Assembly (NCBI GenBank): GCA_036850595.1
Contig: CM072163.1
Location: 17,756,639 to 17,820,638 of the forward strand
Direction of reading: 5' to 3'
Source of the DNA: Rhyacichthys aspro
Taxonomy: Eukaryota; Chordata; Actinopteri; Gobiiformes; Rhyacichthyidae
Length of the DNA: 64,000 nucleotides
Shown: one piece after another, positions 53,901-62,110 of the stretch
How positions within the stretch are numbered: the first letter of the stretch is position 1
Layout of the letters: the number at the start of each line of letters is the position of its first letter
Made by a program: the position numbers and the translations under genes
Notes under the pieces: generated by a model
The model's input: only the letters and a program-made list of their open reading frames with translations
Told to the model about the DNA's origin: nothing
Database searches by the model: none

Positions 53901-56900
53901 TAGAGAAAGGGTGAGGAGTTTAGTCACTCGGGAGGAGCTCAGAGTAGAGCCGCTGCTCCTCCACATCGAGAGGAGCCAGCTGAGGTGGCTCGGGCATCTG
54001 TTCCGCTCCTGGACGCCTTCCTGGGGAGGTGTTCCGGGCATGTCCCAATGGGAGGAGGCCCCGGGGCAGACCTAGGACACACTGGAGAGACTGTCTCTCG
54101 GCTGGCCTGGGAACGCCTCGGTATTCCCCCAGAGGAGCTGGAAGAAGTGTCTAGGGAGAGGGAGGTCTGGGCGTCCCTGCTCAGACTGCTGCCCCCGCGA
54201 CCCGGCCCCGGATAAGCGGAAGAAGATGGATGGATGGATATTAACTCAAAATCAACCAAAACTCAGTGTGACTTTGAAACTCCAAACGCTGCAACTTTCT
54301 TGCAACTAACAGCTGCGATTGACTATTTCAGGTTTCATCATCAGAGTCGTCACAGGACTGACTGTCTGCCAAAAACCCACAAAGAAGAATCATATCATCA
54401 TACATCATATCCTGCTCACAGTTTGCAAACTTAGCGACTTTGTTGCTATATTTAGCGACTATTCAGACCCCTCTAGCAACTTTTTTTCAAAAAAGCGACT
54501 AGCGACTTATGTAGTGACTTATTTGTTGTAACACTTTTATCCTGTTTATAGAAATATGTATTATTAATACACTGAAATAATATTTGAATAAGTTTCTATA
54601 AGTGTGATAAAAATAGTACTAAAAGTAGATTGTAAATGTAATATTATTTTATTTTGGTAAAAACGGAAGTGTTTTATTTTTGAAGGGAATTCTATAGGAA
54701 ATGTACTTGCTTCAACCGCCAACTTGACCATTACAAATTGTACGTTCTTCTTGTATCAAAATGTTGCAAAATGAACAGTAAACCTTCAAGTTGAAGACAT
54801 CCACCTCTGTCATCATTTTAGAAGCTTTCATGTCATCATTTTATAAGTTTTCATGTCATCATTTTAGAAGTTTTCATGTCATCATTTTAGAAGCTTTTCC
54901 TGGTGTTATTGGAGACTTTAGGAGACTTGTTCTCACTCTTCTCAGTGAGCAGTGGGCGCTGCCGTGCGCCCCTCCCTCGTCCCAGAGCGCTCGCAGCAGC
55001 CCCTCTCAGCTGGATCAGAGCAGGAGATGTTCACTTCTTCTTCATCTAGAGCATGGATCTATCATTAAACCGGAGACTCATCCACTGTGTTGCCTCTCTG
55101 TGAAATAACTAAACATCTAGCCAGGTAGCTACACTCAAAAATACAGAAAGGAGTGGGAATCAAACCCTGAATCTAAAGGCTGGATGAAGCCATTTATTGG
55201 AGATGATAAATGGACCTACACCCTGTATTGATAGACTGATTTCTATGTGATGCAACAAACAAACAAACAAACAAACAAACAAAACACATAGAAACTCAAA
55301 ATCCTATTCAAAAGGCTACCCACCCACCCCTAAAAAAGCTGCGATTTATGGATACATTTTTCAAGTGCAAAACATGTTTAAAGAGCTGCAAACAATGAAC
55401 CCACTCAACAAATTACAGTCACATTATTCTATCCTAAAATGCATATATGTATCTCAGCAAAACCTGATGCATGCTGAGGTACATGTAAGCAGACACAGTT
55501 TAAGGGGTGTTAATTAGCTGAAACATAACTTAAAACTGAATTCTCAGCATTTGAGGTAAAACTACATCTAAAAGGGGTTGAACATTGTGCTTTCATGGTA
55601 AATAGATAATGTTAAAATGGGAAAATAATCAAAACTTTTCATTGCAACTTTTGAAAAAATGCAAGTCTGGCCATGCCTTCATAGGACTGAGATAATAAAA
55701 AGAAGGTCAGTGTGCAAACAATACAAAAACAAAAAGAGATGTTATTTAGTTGTTATTCAGTTGATAAGGCTCGAGGTTGGAGACATGTTATCCTACAGAT
55801 GTCTGAGTCTATCTGTTGACAGAGACCAAGGTTCAGGGCATCATAACCTTAGAATAGAGAATGTTGTTAGCCAGTGTTAGAAATAGTGTTTTTTACACCG
55901 ACCTTGCTGTGTCATCTGATCCAGAGTGTAGACAAGGATCAGGCAAGGGATGGGTCTTAAGCCGTATTTCTGAAGGACTTGTGATTGCATGAAAAAACTT
56001 TATCATTCTTCAATAAATCTCCTCCTTTTTCACCAACCTCCACATCACTGTTAAACTTGGACCTTGAATTTTACTATTTACTGACACTGTTTTGTTCTCT
56101 TTCTCACATCGCAGCTACAATGACACAGTCTGAACAACACATTTCTGTCTAAGACCTCTTGACTTCCACTGATTTTGTGCTGGAAAAAAAGTTGCACAAA
56201 ATCTATTAGAATGTACTCAATTTGGTTAAATGTAAGTAAATTTAAAGGACAGGTGTTTCATGTACTGACTGTAGAAGTGTGTGATTAAACTTTGTGCCGT
56301 TCACTTCTTTATATTGTGCTTATAAAATGGTGTTTGACAAAAAAAAATCTCCGTGCTTCTTCTGTTTCTGTGTTTTCGGTCTATACACCTAAATAAAGAA
56401 GCATGTTCTACTTTGATTCTAAGACTAGAGACACAAAGGAGAGAAATTGTTGCAGTTGTTATTTCCAAAGCCCCCCAAAAAAGTCCGTCTTTTTCTACAA
56501 AAATCAATTTGCAGGTTCGAGTGTGTGTGTATGAAGACAGTACCTTTTTGCATTTAACCACACATTCACACACAGCTAATGAAACATTATAAAGAAATGG
56601 CACAAACTCTAAATACGTGACACTCCTATCAAATTTGTCCTCAACTGGTCTACGGCGCACACGTAGCTGAGCTGATAACAAGATAGTCCTTGAATTCAAA
56701 TAGCCTATTATCATTGTTCCTAATGAGCACATTGCTGAGATTGGGACATCTATCAGAGTTTCAATTTGTCTCTATCTGGCGGGAGTTTCATACTTGCAGC
56801 GATAACACACAGATTGAAGAAGAAGTGGCGGTGAAGCTGCTTGATGCACTGACTCGGGGCTGTAATTATTTTTGCAAGCTAGAGATGAACCTGCAAGCCA

Positions 56901-59715
56901 CTTGGAATTACACTATATGGTCATCCGTGCCAAGTTTTAGCCCCGGCGGACAAGAGTGTTTGTTTGGCTTTCGGTTAGCGAGCATCTGACATCCACTCTG
57001 CCACCTGTGCGGAGCGAGTCGAGCGTCGGTTGTTCTTTGCAGCAGATTGAACCAATATATATCTTGTTAAAAGTTCTTCTCCAGTTTGCGGTGAAGTGTC
57101 TCTGCAGTTTGAGCAACATTTTGGCCAAACCGTGCACGGCAATGGACGCTCACAGAAGGGAAAGGTCTCAAATCCATCCTCGGGGCAGCTTTTACTCTAA
57201 TACATCACGTCATTCAGCATCACTCACACTCTCTCCGTCACGCCGTCAAGGGTTTGATGAGTGAAGAGCGTCATGGCGGTGCTCTGTCAGTTATTAAGCC
57301 GCTCGACAGCTGGACAGCCCCCTTGTGTACCTCATCTCCCTTTTCACGTCTCCTCATCCGTCTGATCTGCCTAACTTTTGGTTTATAAAGACGAGTCGAA
57401 CCGAACAAATAGGCCTGGGCGGTGCCAGAAGTGAATCGATCCTAATCCATCAAGTCTAGGTTGACCTCAGCTACAATGCATATGTATGAACCAACCATAC
57501 TTCAGAGAAAGATCAGTACATGCTTCTTATATAACAGAAAAACAGGTTTGATTGTGTGCATGGAGTTTGTGGTTAGGGTTAGAGACTTTTCCTGTCTTGG
57601 TTTTCGATAAAATGTCTCATCTATAAGGATTACAATGACAATGTGAGTGATTGTCAAACCTCCAAACTCACTAATTAAGTGTCCCATTTCCCCCAAAATC
57701 AGTCAACAATTTATGCAATAGCTGCATTTGTTGGTGCATTTGAAGTTAACAGGTATGCGACTAAAAACTCCAGAAATCCTATGTACAATAATGACATCTT
57801 ACATCAGCACTTTGACTTTAATTGCCTTCTCTTAAACGCTGTGATATTACAACTGCACAAACAGCCTTTAAGTTTAATTTTAAGGCTGTGCCAAATATCG
57901 AATTTCGTGTTACATTGCGATAAAATAGAAAAATATAACAATAACAGTGTTCACTTGTCCCAGCCTGCAACAATTTTCAGATTCTGTGAACTGTAGAACA
58001 AAGCTGTCAGTCGCGCTGAAGCACAATGACGTTAGCCACTGCAACAAAACTACACTAGTTCTGCCGTAGCGATGGAAAGATTATATTAATGTCCATGTAA
58101 CTTCTGGTGACCATTTCAAAATAAAATCTGTGTCATTTTATAGTAGCAGTAAGCACTTTATTGTGTCAAAGGTGACCTGCACAAACAATTGAGAAGTAAA
58201 GACATTCATTTGCTTTTAGTTCAATAGTTTTTTAAGGCTTGAGGATATTAAATACATTTTCCATGTACTATTTAGAAGCTATTTATATTATAAGGCATTC
58301 ATTTTTTATTGTGTTCATTTTATTTAATGTTCATATTTTATTGTTTAATACATGTGTATTTAATCAGGAAAAAATATCAATATCGACCAAAATGGAAAAA
58401 AATGTTATGCCATATAGACCAGCCCTAGTTTAAATTAGAAACACTTGGGACTGAATTAACACTGTCAACAGGTTTGTATCATCTCATTTTTATTTGTTGG
58501 CAAAGATTCATGCCCTGATTTGGGACTGGAACTGTTGAAACCAGGACATCTTCAGACCACTAGCGGGTTTTGTCAAACTGGGTAGAATGTGAAGTAGGTT
58601 CAACTGGCGTTGGAGTACAGGGCCATGTTTTCATTGTTCCAAATCCTTCAGAAACTATGTGCTTTGACTGAACGTGGTGCTCAGTCAAAGATTGCCTGGG
58701 CCAAACAATCAATCTTTGGTGCAACAGTCTCTGTCTGGACAAAAATGGACCATTGTGTGCTTCATTTCTGGTGTGAAAGACGTTTAAGGATAATCCACTT
58801 TTGGACGAACTACAGTAAGTCACAGACAATGAAACAATGACACTTTTCTCACGATGCAGTTCATTTTGATACAACTACAGCAAGTTAAGCATTCATACAC
58901 TGGATATAACATTAGTCATCCAGGGGCAACGAAACAACTTTTACCAAATCTTTCCCAAATCTTCAAATTGTGAAGTAACCACCTGAATAATTCTGTCAAC
59001 AGCATTCAGGCTTAAAAAAAACTCTGTTAGTGAGTTTTGTAAAAGCTATTCTGCTTGAAAATCACCTCATCAATTTCAATTCTGTTTTGGATTCCGGTTC
59101 AGACTTTCAGGTGTGAGTCAATACAGACATTTGTCCCAGAACGGAAGCGCTGAAGGTTTTGAGATCTTTATAGAGAAGCTCCAAAACTTTTTCATCCAAG
59201 CCTGGTTTAAGTGAAAAGAAACACTAAAACGTAACCATACAAAAAATGTTAATTACTTCCCCTGATGTCAAACCTCAATCAAATCCATTCAGCGATATAC
59301 TCGGGTTAATGACGAAATGCTTAATTAAACCCTTTAGCAGATGTTTTTTTTTTTTTTTTTTACAAGTCTGCTTGCTGTAATGTCGGTGCACCTTTTCCTC
59401 TACTTCCTCTTCACAGTATTAACCAGCCTAAAGAGGATAACAAAAAACCCCCAAAACAGCTCATTCTGGGTTTGATTCTGACCTTGCACGATGAGGTAGA
59501 CGTGGGTGAGGCGGGGCTTGTTGTTGGCCTGGAAGGTGCAGGTGTAGGGGCCCTCGTCGGTCACCTGCACCTTGCTGATGTGGATGGAGAAGTCGCTGCT
59601 GTTGTTGTTGAGCAGCGTCACTCTCTTGTCCAGCGTCCACTTGTCCCGGCCCGTGAACATGATGTTGGAGCGGTTCAGCCAGGCCTTGTGGGTCACTTCC
59701 TCGTCGATTTGACAT
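23890..59715 (-). CDS. iglon5: IgLON family member 5 (iglon5), six 3' coding exons, 5' end off window
   Basis: Predicted GPI-anchored neuronal adhesion protein of the IgLON family (LSAMP, NTM, OPCML, NEGR1, IGLON5). Known members bind each other in cis and trans on neuronal membranes. Six exons join as 59483-59715, 52388-52507, 36688-36819, 36349-36469, 31491-31642 and 23890-23993, giving 286 residues plus stop in one frame. Cysteine pairs are at 1/59 (Ig1), 101/142 (Ig2) and 184/236 (Ig3), numbered from the first in-window codon. The tail has the short hydrophobic end of a GPI signal. IGLON5 is preferred over its paralogues because of [26 protein letters not shown] and CEAMAVPA, which I recall as IGLON5-like. 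Human IGLON5 is 336 residues, so about 50 N-terminal residues (signal peptide and start of Ig1) are missing, encoded to the right of the window. Exons are GC-rich and introns AT-rich. I see no frameshift or stop. Confidence 0.93.
28980..29560. repeat. Purine-skewed tract
   Basis: Plus strand is strongly G+A rich with repeated GGGA, AGAGA and GGAGG motifs, so the transcribed strand is a long pyrimidine tract in the last iglon5 intron. It also includes a poly(A) run near 29077. This skew explains the overlapping long minus-strand frames there. Confidence 0.6.
29823..30096. mobile_element. MITE-like element with GTTTACATG ends
   Basis: Starts TGTGTTTACATGCAC and ends GTCATGTAAACATGC, imperfect inverted repeats. 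CATGTAAACA also recurs inside near 29890 and 30000, together with CTGATTAA motifs. This resembles a dispersed vertebrate MITE with GTTTACATG ends. No exact target duplication was found. Confidence 0.5.
31491..31642 (-). CDS. iglon5: iglon5 exon: second half of Ig domain 3
   Basis: Encodes residues 202-252. It contains [17 protein letters not shown], the GNYTC motif with the second Ig3 cysteine (236), and [13 protein letters not shown], the last strand before the membrane anchor. The acceptor is CTACACAG and the donor is the consensus GTAAGT. Length is 152 bp, phase 2 to phase 1. Sequons are NVT, NYT and NAS, all typical IgLON Ig3 sites. Confidence 0.95.
33665..33790 (+). mobile_element. SINE/LINE 3' tail fragment
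   Basis: Ends TGTGACCCTGAAGGAGGATAAGCGGTAGAAAATGAATGAAT, shown here only by its order. The TGACCCTGAA, GGATAAGCGG and (GAAT)n steps are the 3' tail shared by many teleost SINEs and L2-type LINEs. The 5' part is too diverged to place. Confidence 0.55.
34811..34985. repeat. Dispersed repeat, copy A
   Basis: Shares TAGCCTGGCCAG, TTCTATACAGAGAATTA, GATTTCCAGGA and GCCAATCAGAATT in the same order with the segment at 35306-35484. Both copies are diverged. The family is not recognised. Confidence 0.6.
35306..35484. repeat. Dispersed repeat, copy B, interrupted
   Basis: Direct repeat of the segment at 34811-34985 (TAGCCTGACCAG, TTCTATACAAACAATTA, GATTTCCAGGA, GCCAATCAGAATT). Its continuation (TCATTATCCTTT) resumes after 36241, so the transposon at 35485-36241 inserted into it. 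Confidence 0.55.
35485..36241. mobile_element. DNA transposon with CCGTATTTTCCGGACTATA ends
   Basis: Starts ACCGTATTTTCCGGACTATA and ends with the inverted TATAGTCCGGAAAATACGGT, flanked by TA. The family is widespread in fish genomes. Inside are further ATAAGCCGC/ATAAGCTGCA motifs and a diverged repeat of CTTCCTCCTGCGCACTGAAACC-type sequence at about 35735-35955. No transposase frame, so it is non-autonomous. Confidence 0.8.
36349..36469 (-). CDS. iglon5: iglon5 exon: first half of Ig domain 3
   Basis: Encodes residues 162-201 plus part of 202. It opens [10 protein letters not shown], the conserved start of IgLON Ig3, then [10 protein letters not shown] with the first Ig3 cysteine (184), and the core tryptophan in SFEWYRDD. 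The acceptor is GCGGCAG, not very pyrimidine-rich, consistent with a short intron. The donor is CACAG/GTGAGA. The 121-bp length fits phase 1 to phase 2. Confidence 0.95.
36470..36687 (-). other. iglon5: iglon5 short intron (218 bp)
   Basis: GTGAGT to GGCAG intron between the Ig2 and Ig3 exons. No repeat inside. Confidence 0.9.
36688..36819 (-). CDS. iglon5: iglon5 exon: second half of Ig domain 2
   Basis: Encodes residues 118-161, including [11 protein letters not shown], the AEDYEC motif with the second Ig2 cysteine (residue 142), and the linker strand KVKVTVN, a hallmark of IgLON Ig2-Ig3 junctions. The acceptor is TTTTTCAG and the donor is GTGAGT. Length is 132 bp, phase 1 to phase 1. It is separated by only 218 bp of intron from the next exon, by far the shortest intron in the gene. 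Confidence 0.95.
37959..38237. mobile_element. TIR element (TAGTGTTGTAGTCGAGA ends)
   Basis: Left end TAGTGTTGTAGTCGAGA and right end TCTCGAGTACAACAACACTA are imperfect inverted repeats. The interior is full of CAAGAC, GAGACCA and AGTCCAG motifs. This is a familiar fish non-autonomous element of about 280 bp. Confidence 0.65.
40880..41150. promoter_or_regulatory. Candidate intronic regulatory island
   Basis: CpG-containing, with GATTAGCGCC, TCTAATTGAAG and a CGGCGGCGACGG stretch within AT-rich intron. No exon frame with splice signals was found. Enhancer status is inferred from composition alone. Confidence 0.22.
42310..42475 (+). mobile_element. Truncated dispersed DNA repeat
   Basis: Begins ACAGTGCTGTAAAAAGTATTTGCCCCC, read here as CAGTGCTGTAAAAAGTATTT then TGCCCCCTTCCTGATTTCTT. 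It continues through GATCATCAAACGCATTTAAA and AACCACAAAATGCAGTTTTT. This order matches a very common teleost element end. The opposite end is missing, so it is truncated or decayed. Confidence 0.6.
43505..43690 (-). repeat. Dispersed repeat with TCCCTGCAGGG core, copy 1
   Basis: Minus-strand reading: GTCCCTGCAGGGCCACCATA, GTGAGTCATAATCAG, CTCTAAAAATCTTTTCACC, CCTGGCAATGAACCTGATTC, then TGTCCTTACTGGGCTACCGT. The same modules occur in the same order on the plus strand at 45548-45732. The family is not identified. Confidence 0.7.
43771..44150. repeat. Direct duplication within the intron
   Basis: TTTCCTTCGTTAGTGACA..TTGGAAGCTTTCATT..AAAATAATTA at 43771-43828 recurs as TTTCCTTTGCTAATGACA..TTGGAAGCTTTCATT..AAAATAATTA at 44096-44150. 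A GGCCCTGCAGGGACATGC core (43833-43851) sits between the copies. Confidence 0.55.
45548..45732 (+). repeat. Dispersed repeat with TCCCTGCAGGG core, copy 2
   Basis: Inverted relative to the copy at 43505-43690, 1.9 kb away, and clearly similar over about 185 bp including CTCTAAAAATCTTTTCACC and TGTCCTTACTGGGCTACCGT. Shorter matches to the core lie at 48430-48465 and 62995-63012. Confidence 0.7.
47540..48120. other. GC-rich intronic block with long minus frame
   Basis: Minus-strand frame of 195 codons at 47549-48136 with low-complexity Gly/Arg-rich parts (GGGG, RRRRR) and no domain. The plus strand has C-rich runs (CCCCCCACCCCCC near 47700). The frame probably persists because the block is GC-rich. 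Possible regulatory island. Confidence 0.25.
51095..51190 (-). mobile_element. tRNA-derived SINE fragment, same family as 1879-2035
   Basis: Minus strand: GAGACCCGGGTTCAAGTCTC (B box), then GGTCGGGTCATTTACCCAAT, GTCATTCCTCATTCTCTCTC and a CCCC-AAAA-rich tail. Same order as the SINE at 1879-2035. Flanking duplication not identified. Confidence 0.6.
52388..52507 (-). CDS. iglon5: iglon5 exon: first half of Ig domain 2
   Basis: Encodes residues 78-117. It opens with PARIVNIS, runs through [19 protein letters not shown] and TVTW, and ends KVHK. The first Ig2 cysteine is residue 101. The acceptor is TTTTACAG and the donor is the strong GTAAGC; the 120-bp length keeps phase 1 to phase 1. A donor-like GT lies 10 bases upstream (TGGAAG/GTCCAC). 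The GTAAGC site is chosen because it joins in frame to the next exon. Together PARIVNIS and the [18 protein letters not shown] block are the best evidence for IGLON5 rather than OPCML or NTM. One sequon, NIS. Confidence 0.95.
53901..54240 (+). mobile_element. Non-LTR retrotransposon 3' end
   Basis: GC-rich 340-bp segment with an open frame ([16 protein letters not shown].., [17 protein letters not shown]) that runs into GGATAAGCGGAAGAAGATGG and (TGGA)n at 54226-54240. This is the 3' coding end and tail of a very common fish LINE (L2/Rex-like by memory). The 5' truncation is normal for LINE insertions. It is not host coding sequence. Confidence 0.75.
54812..54897. repeat. Minisatellite, ~24-bp unit
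   Basis: About four copies of TCATCATTTTAGAAGCTTTCATG with small changes. Confidence 0.75.
55258..55283. repeat. (CAAA)n microsatellite
   Basis: Six or more uninterrupted CAAA units. Confidence 0.9.
57886..58430. mobile_element. Possible decayed MITE
   Basis: Left end AAGGCTGTGCCAAATATCG and right end CCATATAGACCAGCCCTAG are partly inverted (GGCTG..ATA), like fish elements that begin CTAGGGCTGTGCGATAT. AATATCGAC motifs lie near the right end. Heavily diverged, AT-rich interior. Confidence 0.35.
58452..58516. repeat. 65-bp segment, copy 1
   Basis: TGAATTAACACTGTCAACAG followed by GTTTGTATCATCTCATTTTT and TTGTTGGCAAAGATTCATGC. Nearly identical to 60118-60182. Confidence 0.75.
59483..59715 (-). 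CDS. iglon5: iglon5 exon: most of Ig domain 1
   Basis: Encodes residues 1-77 of the visible protein, from the first Ig1 cysteine (CQIDEEV) through [10 protein letters not shown], the DEGPYTC motif with the second cysteine, and the final strand VYLIVQ. The acceptor is a pyrimidine run ending TTTTTCAG. The donor is CAAG/GTCAGA, weak but in the conserved place. The exon starts with the last base of a split codon and ends with one base of the next, so 233 bp fits phase 2 to phase 1. N-glycosylation sequons are NRS and NSS. The next upstream exon should carry the N-terminal strand of Ig1. I found no such exon between here and the right edge. Confidence 0.95.
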
Positions 59716-60117
59716 CTGAAAAAGACGTTAGAGGTTAGTTGACCTTAAAAACATGTCATATAGATACTTATAGGAGGAAGTGGTAGATGAGAAGTAGTTT
59801 GTCGGGTTTAAGAGACCTATATCCGTGAAACAAAACATAGTTATATAAATGTATTTGTCTGTCAAATATGAGAAGTAGTTTCATTTGACAGCTCAAGCCG
59901 ATGTATGCTACCAGTTACCCTCACAATGCTTTTTTTCCCCCCTTGGGCTTCTTCATAATCCATGCAAAACCTTGAGACTCTGACATGACTTTTTAAAAAT
60001 TCATGAAATTATGCTCATTTCACACTTGGCTTGTTGCAAAATTAAAGGTTTCACTTTCATATTCACTTTATATTTGACCTTATGCCGCCCTGTTGTATCT
60101 GTATAGTTTGTCCGTAT

Positions 60118-60182
60118 TGAATTAACACTGTCAACAGGTTTATATCGTGTCATTTTTATTTGTTGGCAAAGATTCATGCCCT
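60118..60182. repeat. 65-bp segment, copy 2
   Basis: Same sequence as 58452-58516 with a few changes (GTTTATATCGTGTC against GTTTGTATCATCTC), in the same orientation. The two copies flank the Ig1 exon of iglon5. Confidence 0.75.
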
Positions 60183-61399
60183 CGTTTTGTGGAAGTTTGG
60201 TGTTTCATTTGTATTTTTTCATTTGTAACATCAAATTTGACACAAGCAGGATAGAATATTCTGACTATTTTGAAAGGAGTTACTGCAGTTTACATTTGTG
60301 TTAGTCTCTGTAGTAGTACTCCAGTAACCTTCCCACAGTTGTTTCTAAGCAACAAAGACCCAAACAGTGATAAAAATGGAAAAGATGTAAAAACATATTT
60401 AAAGCTAAAAAGGAAGGTATCACATTACTCCTTTTTTCAGTTGTGTTTAGAACAAAAGTTGCGTGTAGAGGACTGTCCCGTTTCCCTTTTTTTGAATCTC
60501 TATGGACCCTTGTGCATGTATATCACCCAGAGTGCACTTTCAGTAGTGAAAAGTGAGTGAAATGTGTCTGTATTAGTCATTGCAATATATTTAATCAGTT
60601 TCCTTGATGTGGGACATAACTGAGCCATGAAGTTTTGCATGCAAATTTTGCTGCAGAAGCAAATACTGTCTGTTATTGTAATAAAAAGTGTGCATTCTTG
60701 TGTCAGTTCTATCATTTATTATTGTTACATGCTTTTTTTTAAAAATAATAATAATTTGTAAAACTGTGTAGTGTGCAGTCATGTTTGACTTACAATAATT
60801 TGTTTCAATGTAAGTCTAATAATATTACAAAACAGTGTTATTTACAGAGCTAAAGCATGCATCAACCTATTCTTTGGGATTTGTTGTTAAGAAAACATTG
60901 ATGAATGCCAAAAATTGAAGGGCTTAAGAAGAAATTTCTGTGTAAGATTCATGAATAAGGCCCAATGAACTTATTGTGGTATTGCTCATTATATGTGACA
61001 GCTAAATGTAAAGTATCTATGTTTTTAGGAGTCAAAGGTGAAATCCGTGGTGATAGTTTTGATCCATTTTTGATAACATATCATCAGTAATGTACCTGAT
61101 ACATGTCTGGAGGAACATTTACCAAAGAAATACCACAGATAATGCACTCTGACTGACTTTTTAGGGCAGCACTTTTTGGCTAAAATTTAAAATCAATGAA
61201 ATACTGGCAGACACTGCTACAAAAGGTTATGGCAGTGGTGAGACATAATGACTCCTGAGTGAGACCCCAAAACAGGACCATGGTTCGAGGTGTGACCTGA
61301 GCTTCATATTTGACCACTAGATGTCCTTCAACAGCTTTAACAGCATCATGGTGGCTGTTAATTAATATGACATGGATAAATATCACTCTGGAGGTAGAG

Positions 61400-62110
61400 C
61401 TCGCGTCACCTTCCAGTAGAGTGGCATTGACACCACACCGTCTGCTCACTCTGCACTGATCGGGAGCAGCCCCGGGGCCAGACCGCACCGACAGATTAAC
61501 ACGCCTTTTAACGAAGACACCAGACAAAAGAGAAGCATTTCATTACTTGATTAGGATCAGATCTGTAGCTGCCGGCTTCTAATACACAGACATTGTATTA
61601 AGAAAGCCCGCTATAAAAATCATTATCTGTGTACAAATGCTCTATTAATCTATTTTTAAAATGAATCACTTCTTCCTCACTGATGATGTTGCTACAGGAC
61701 CGCGAGCCCAGAGGAAATGAACACCATAATAGCATCAAAATGTGCTTCATCTTAATGGCCCGCATCAAAGGCAACAAGGCGGCATTGTCTCCACGTGTTT
61801 GTGCCACTCGGGTATAAGTGATTCTGCATTAAAATGAAGTTTATTTACACGGCTTTTCATTCTCCTGCATCTATTTGTCGTCCGTGGCGTTCGAGCACAC
61901 ATCTGATTAAAAAAAACAAAAAAACAACGCCGTTCTTTCTGCAGCTGCTTATGTAAGACACTGTGACACCCAACACCTGCGAGGCTTATTTAGAGAAACA
62001 ATAAAGACGTTGTTGGGAAAGGCACTCAATTTTGATGGATTTTGGCCTCACCATGGATTTTGTTTAGTGATCTCGCCGTGACAATGCCCAAATAAGTTGT
62101 ATGGATTTGT
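61400..62110. promoter_or_regulatory. Candidate conserved non-coding element
   Basis: Balanced composition with scattered CpGs and homeodomain-type cores (TTCTAATAC, CTATTAATC, GATTAACACG), and no convincing frame. Stands out from AT-rich flanks. Conservation is unknown. Confidence 0.2.

Larger units (their letters stand above)
52508..59482 (-). other. iglon5: iglon5 intron between Ig1 and Ig2 exons (7.0 kb)
   Basis: GT-AG intron. Contains a LINE 3' tail at 53901-54240, a 24-bp minisatellite at 54812-54897, a (CAAA)n microsatellite at 55258-55283, a possible MITE at 57886-58430, and one copy of a 65-bp duplicated segment at 58452-58516. The stretch 56780-57310 is CpG-richer than its flanks. 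No exon was recognised. Confidence 0.85.

Noticed and set aside
53985..54215. 76-codon GC-rich plus-strand frame
   Set aside because: It is the 3' coding remnant of a LINE ending in GGATAAGCGGAAGAAG and (TGGA)n, not a host gene.
59472..59738. 88-codon plus-strand frame over the Ig1 exon
   Set aside because: Antisense shadow of a real, GC-rich iglon5 exon.
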